A stretch of DNA of 64,000 nt from positions 1 through 64,000 of the forward strand of contig JBCDJG010000008.1 in NCBI GenBank assembly GCA_038748065.1. Reading direction: 5' to 3'. Positions 63,232 through 64,000 of the stretch are shown in pieces; position 1 is the first letter of the stretch, and every line of letters begins with the position of its first letter. Position numbers and translations under genes: made by a program. The notes under the pieces were generated by a model, which was given only the letters and a program-made list of their open reading frames with translations, had not been told where the DNA came from and searched no databases. The stretch is from JBCDJG01 sp038748065. GTDB lineage: Bacteria > Pseudomonadota > Gammaproteobacteria > Pseudomonadales > Halieaceae.

Positions 63232-63725
63232 GCCTCGCGCACTCCCACCAGTTGCAGCTCTGGCCAGCCGGACAGCGTAAGCCCCGCACCGATCAACTCG
63301 CTTCCGAATTCGCCGGCGACGGCCACGACGTCACGCCGCTGCTCCTCATGCACAAGTCCCCTGGCCAGGCGAGCGGTGAAACGTGGGCGATGCCCCTGGC
63401 CACTTAGCGCAACAAGTCGCACCAGCGCCAGTTCGTCGCGAGCAAGTTTGCGTTCGCCCGGTGGCCGAATCTCGATTCGACGTCGCGCCCCGCGTGCTAC
63501 CAACGTCATAAAATGGTGGCACGGGGTAGCGGCCGACTGACAGTCGGCTTCTTCGAAGCGCCGGCGCAAATCACACACGGTACAACGACCATAGTGGGCA
63601 GACTGAACCCACTGTCGCAGACTCCAGGCGCAGAGGTATGCGCCGGCTGACAAATCTCTGGTACTCAGCTCGGGTGCTGCAAAGCTGCTGGTCGGAGTTG
63701 GACTGAGCGCGAACTGTCTGCGCAT
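63225..63725 (-). CDS. Fur-linked cysteine-rich protein of unknown function
   Basis: 166 residues, ATG start. The middle has a cluster of Cys and His (C48-x2-C51 ... C62 ... C69-H-H) that could bind an iron-sulfur cluster or zinc. The C-terminal 90 residues are basic and otherwise unremarkable. No family recognised. A Fur-box-like palindrome lies about 55 bases upstream, so iron-repressed expression is likely and a role in iron release or storage is plausible. The small membrane peptide gene overlaps its stop. Confidence 0.6.
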   Translation of the reverse strand: MRRQFALSPTPTSSFAAPELSTRDLSAGAYLCAWSLRQWVQSAHYGRCTVCDLRRRFEEADCQSAATPCHHFMTLVARGARRRIEIRPPGERKLARDELALVRLVALSGQGHRPRFTARLARGLVHEEQRRDVVAVAGEFGSELIGAGLTLSGWPELQLVGVREAC

Positions 63726-63778
63726 GCTACCTGCCTTGATATGCCGGGTGATGAGAGATGACAGGAAGCCGCCTCCCT

Positions 63779-63797
63779 GCTAATGAGAATCATTATC
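63779..63797. promoter_or_regulatory. Fur box before the Cys-rich gene
   Basis: GCTAATGAGAATCATTATC matches the 19-base Fur consensus (GATAATGATAATCATTATC) at 17 of 19 positions. It lies about 54 bases before the ATG of the minus-strand Cys-rich gene. Confidence 0.75.
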
Positions 63798-63904
63798 AAT
63801 AAAGGGGCGGTGTTTTGCAAATAATTTTCTGCATAACCTTCACACAGTGCGTGCGAAGGAGTCAGGAGCTCGGCCGCAATGAGCGACAGCCCGGCATTGA
63901 GGAT

Positions 63905-64000
63905 CTAGTCAGACGCGTGCTTGGAAGATGGCAGCGGATAGCAATCGAGGTCATCCGCGAAGGCCACGTCACCGGCATAAAACTCACGAATAACCCCGAG
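63905..64000 (-). CDS. 3' end of an unidentified gene (partial)
   Basis: The minus-strand frame from the right edge is open for 31 codons and ends in TAG at 63905-63907. The translated tail (FYAGDVAFADDLDCYPLP) reads like genuine protein. The gene begins beyond the window, so the family cannot be judged. It may belong to the same Fur-linked group, but the intergenic distance to the Cys-rich gene makes that uncertain. Confidence 0.45.
   Translation of the reverse strand, partial: LGVIREFYAGDVAFADDLDCYPLPSSKHASD

Overview
The window looks like chromosomal DNA of an aerobic, heterotrophic Gammaproteobacterium, probably marine. Evidence: moderately high GC, a TonB-dependent receptor, Fur-box-like palindromes, C-terminal sorting tails of the IPTL-CTERM kind (known from exosortase H systems), many CoA- and oxygen-dependent catabolic enzymes, and a sulfotransferase-rich glycan cluster. 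The lineage (for example Halieaceae or relatives) is an inference and was not tested. I saw no rRNA, tRNA, CRISPR array, transposase or phage gene.

Region 1 (about 0.2-10.7 kb) is a surface-glycan cluster. It holds five PAPS-type sulfotransferase genes, a two-domain protein (SGNH-like plus FkbM methyltransferase), a GT-A-type glycosyltransferase, two GT4-type glycosyltransferases and a left-handed beta-helix acyltransferase. A Tat-like small protein and a GYG-rich protein sit inside it. Strand changes are frequent and some genes look AT-richer, as in a horizontally assembled polysaccharide locus.

Region 2 (about 10.7-20 kb) is mixed. It has two proteins with IPTL-CTERM-like tails, an operon of amidohydrolase, diiron ferritin-like protein and rubredoxin, a TauD-type oxygenase next to a deaminase-like amidohydrolase, a beta-lactamase-fold hydrolase, a MAPEG protein, and a secreted repeat-rich gene broken at a run of seven G.

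Region 3 (about 20-28 kb) has a HemN/HemW-like radical SAM gene converging on a tight five-gene minus-strand operon: APH-fold kinase, isopropylmalate/D-malate-dehydrogenase-like enzyme, a fused isochorismatase-aldehyde dehydrogenase, a Rieske oxygenase and a COG4671-type glycosyltransferase. I know no described pathway with this set. The Rieske, ALDH and beta-decarboxylating dehydrogenase steps echo the logic of carnitine oxidation.

Region 4 (about 28-63 kb) is catabolic. It combines hydrolases with different nucleophiles (alpha/beta hydrolase, beta-lactamase fold, C45 Ntn hydrolase, penicillin-acylase Ntn hydrolase), a sodium/solute symporter, an MFS carrier and a TonB receptor. It also has acyl-CoA enzymes (biotin-dependent carboxylase alpha and beta, enoyl-CoA hydratase, thiolase, acyl/aryl-CoA ligase, 3-hydroxyacyl-CoA dehydrogenase, thioesterase), a lone molybdopterin oxidoreductase, a VOC protein, DUF3604, and LysR/AraC regulators. 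A near-palindromic motif close to CTTAACGTAAAG recurs before four of these genes and may mark a regulon. A Fur box precedes a siderophore-interacting protein, and a second precedes a cysteine-rich gene with a 39-residue membrane peptide at the right edge. Convergent gene pairs overlap at about 9.5 kb and 41.1 kb, so the region is compact. No stretch longer than 300 bases lacks a gene.
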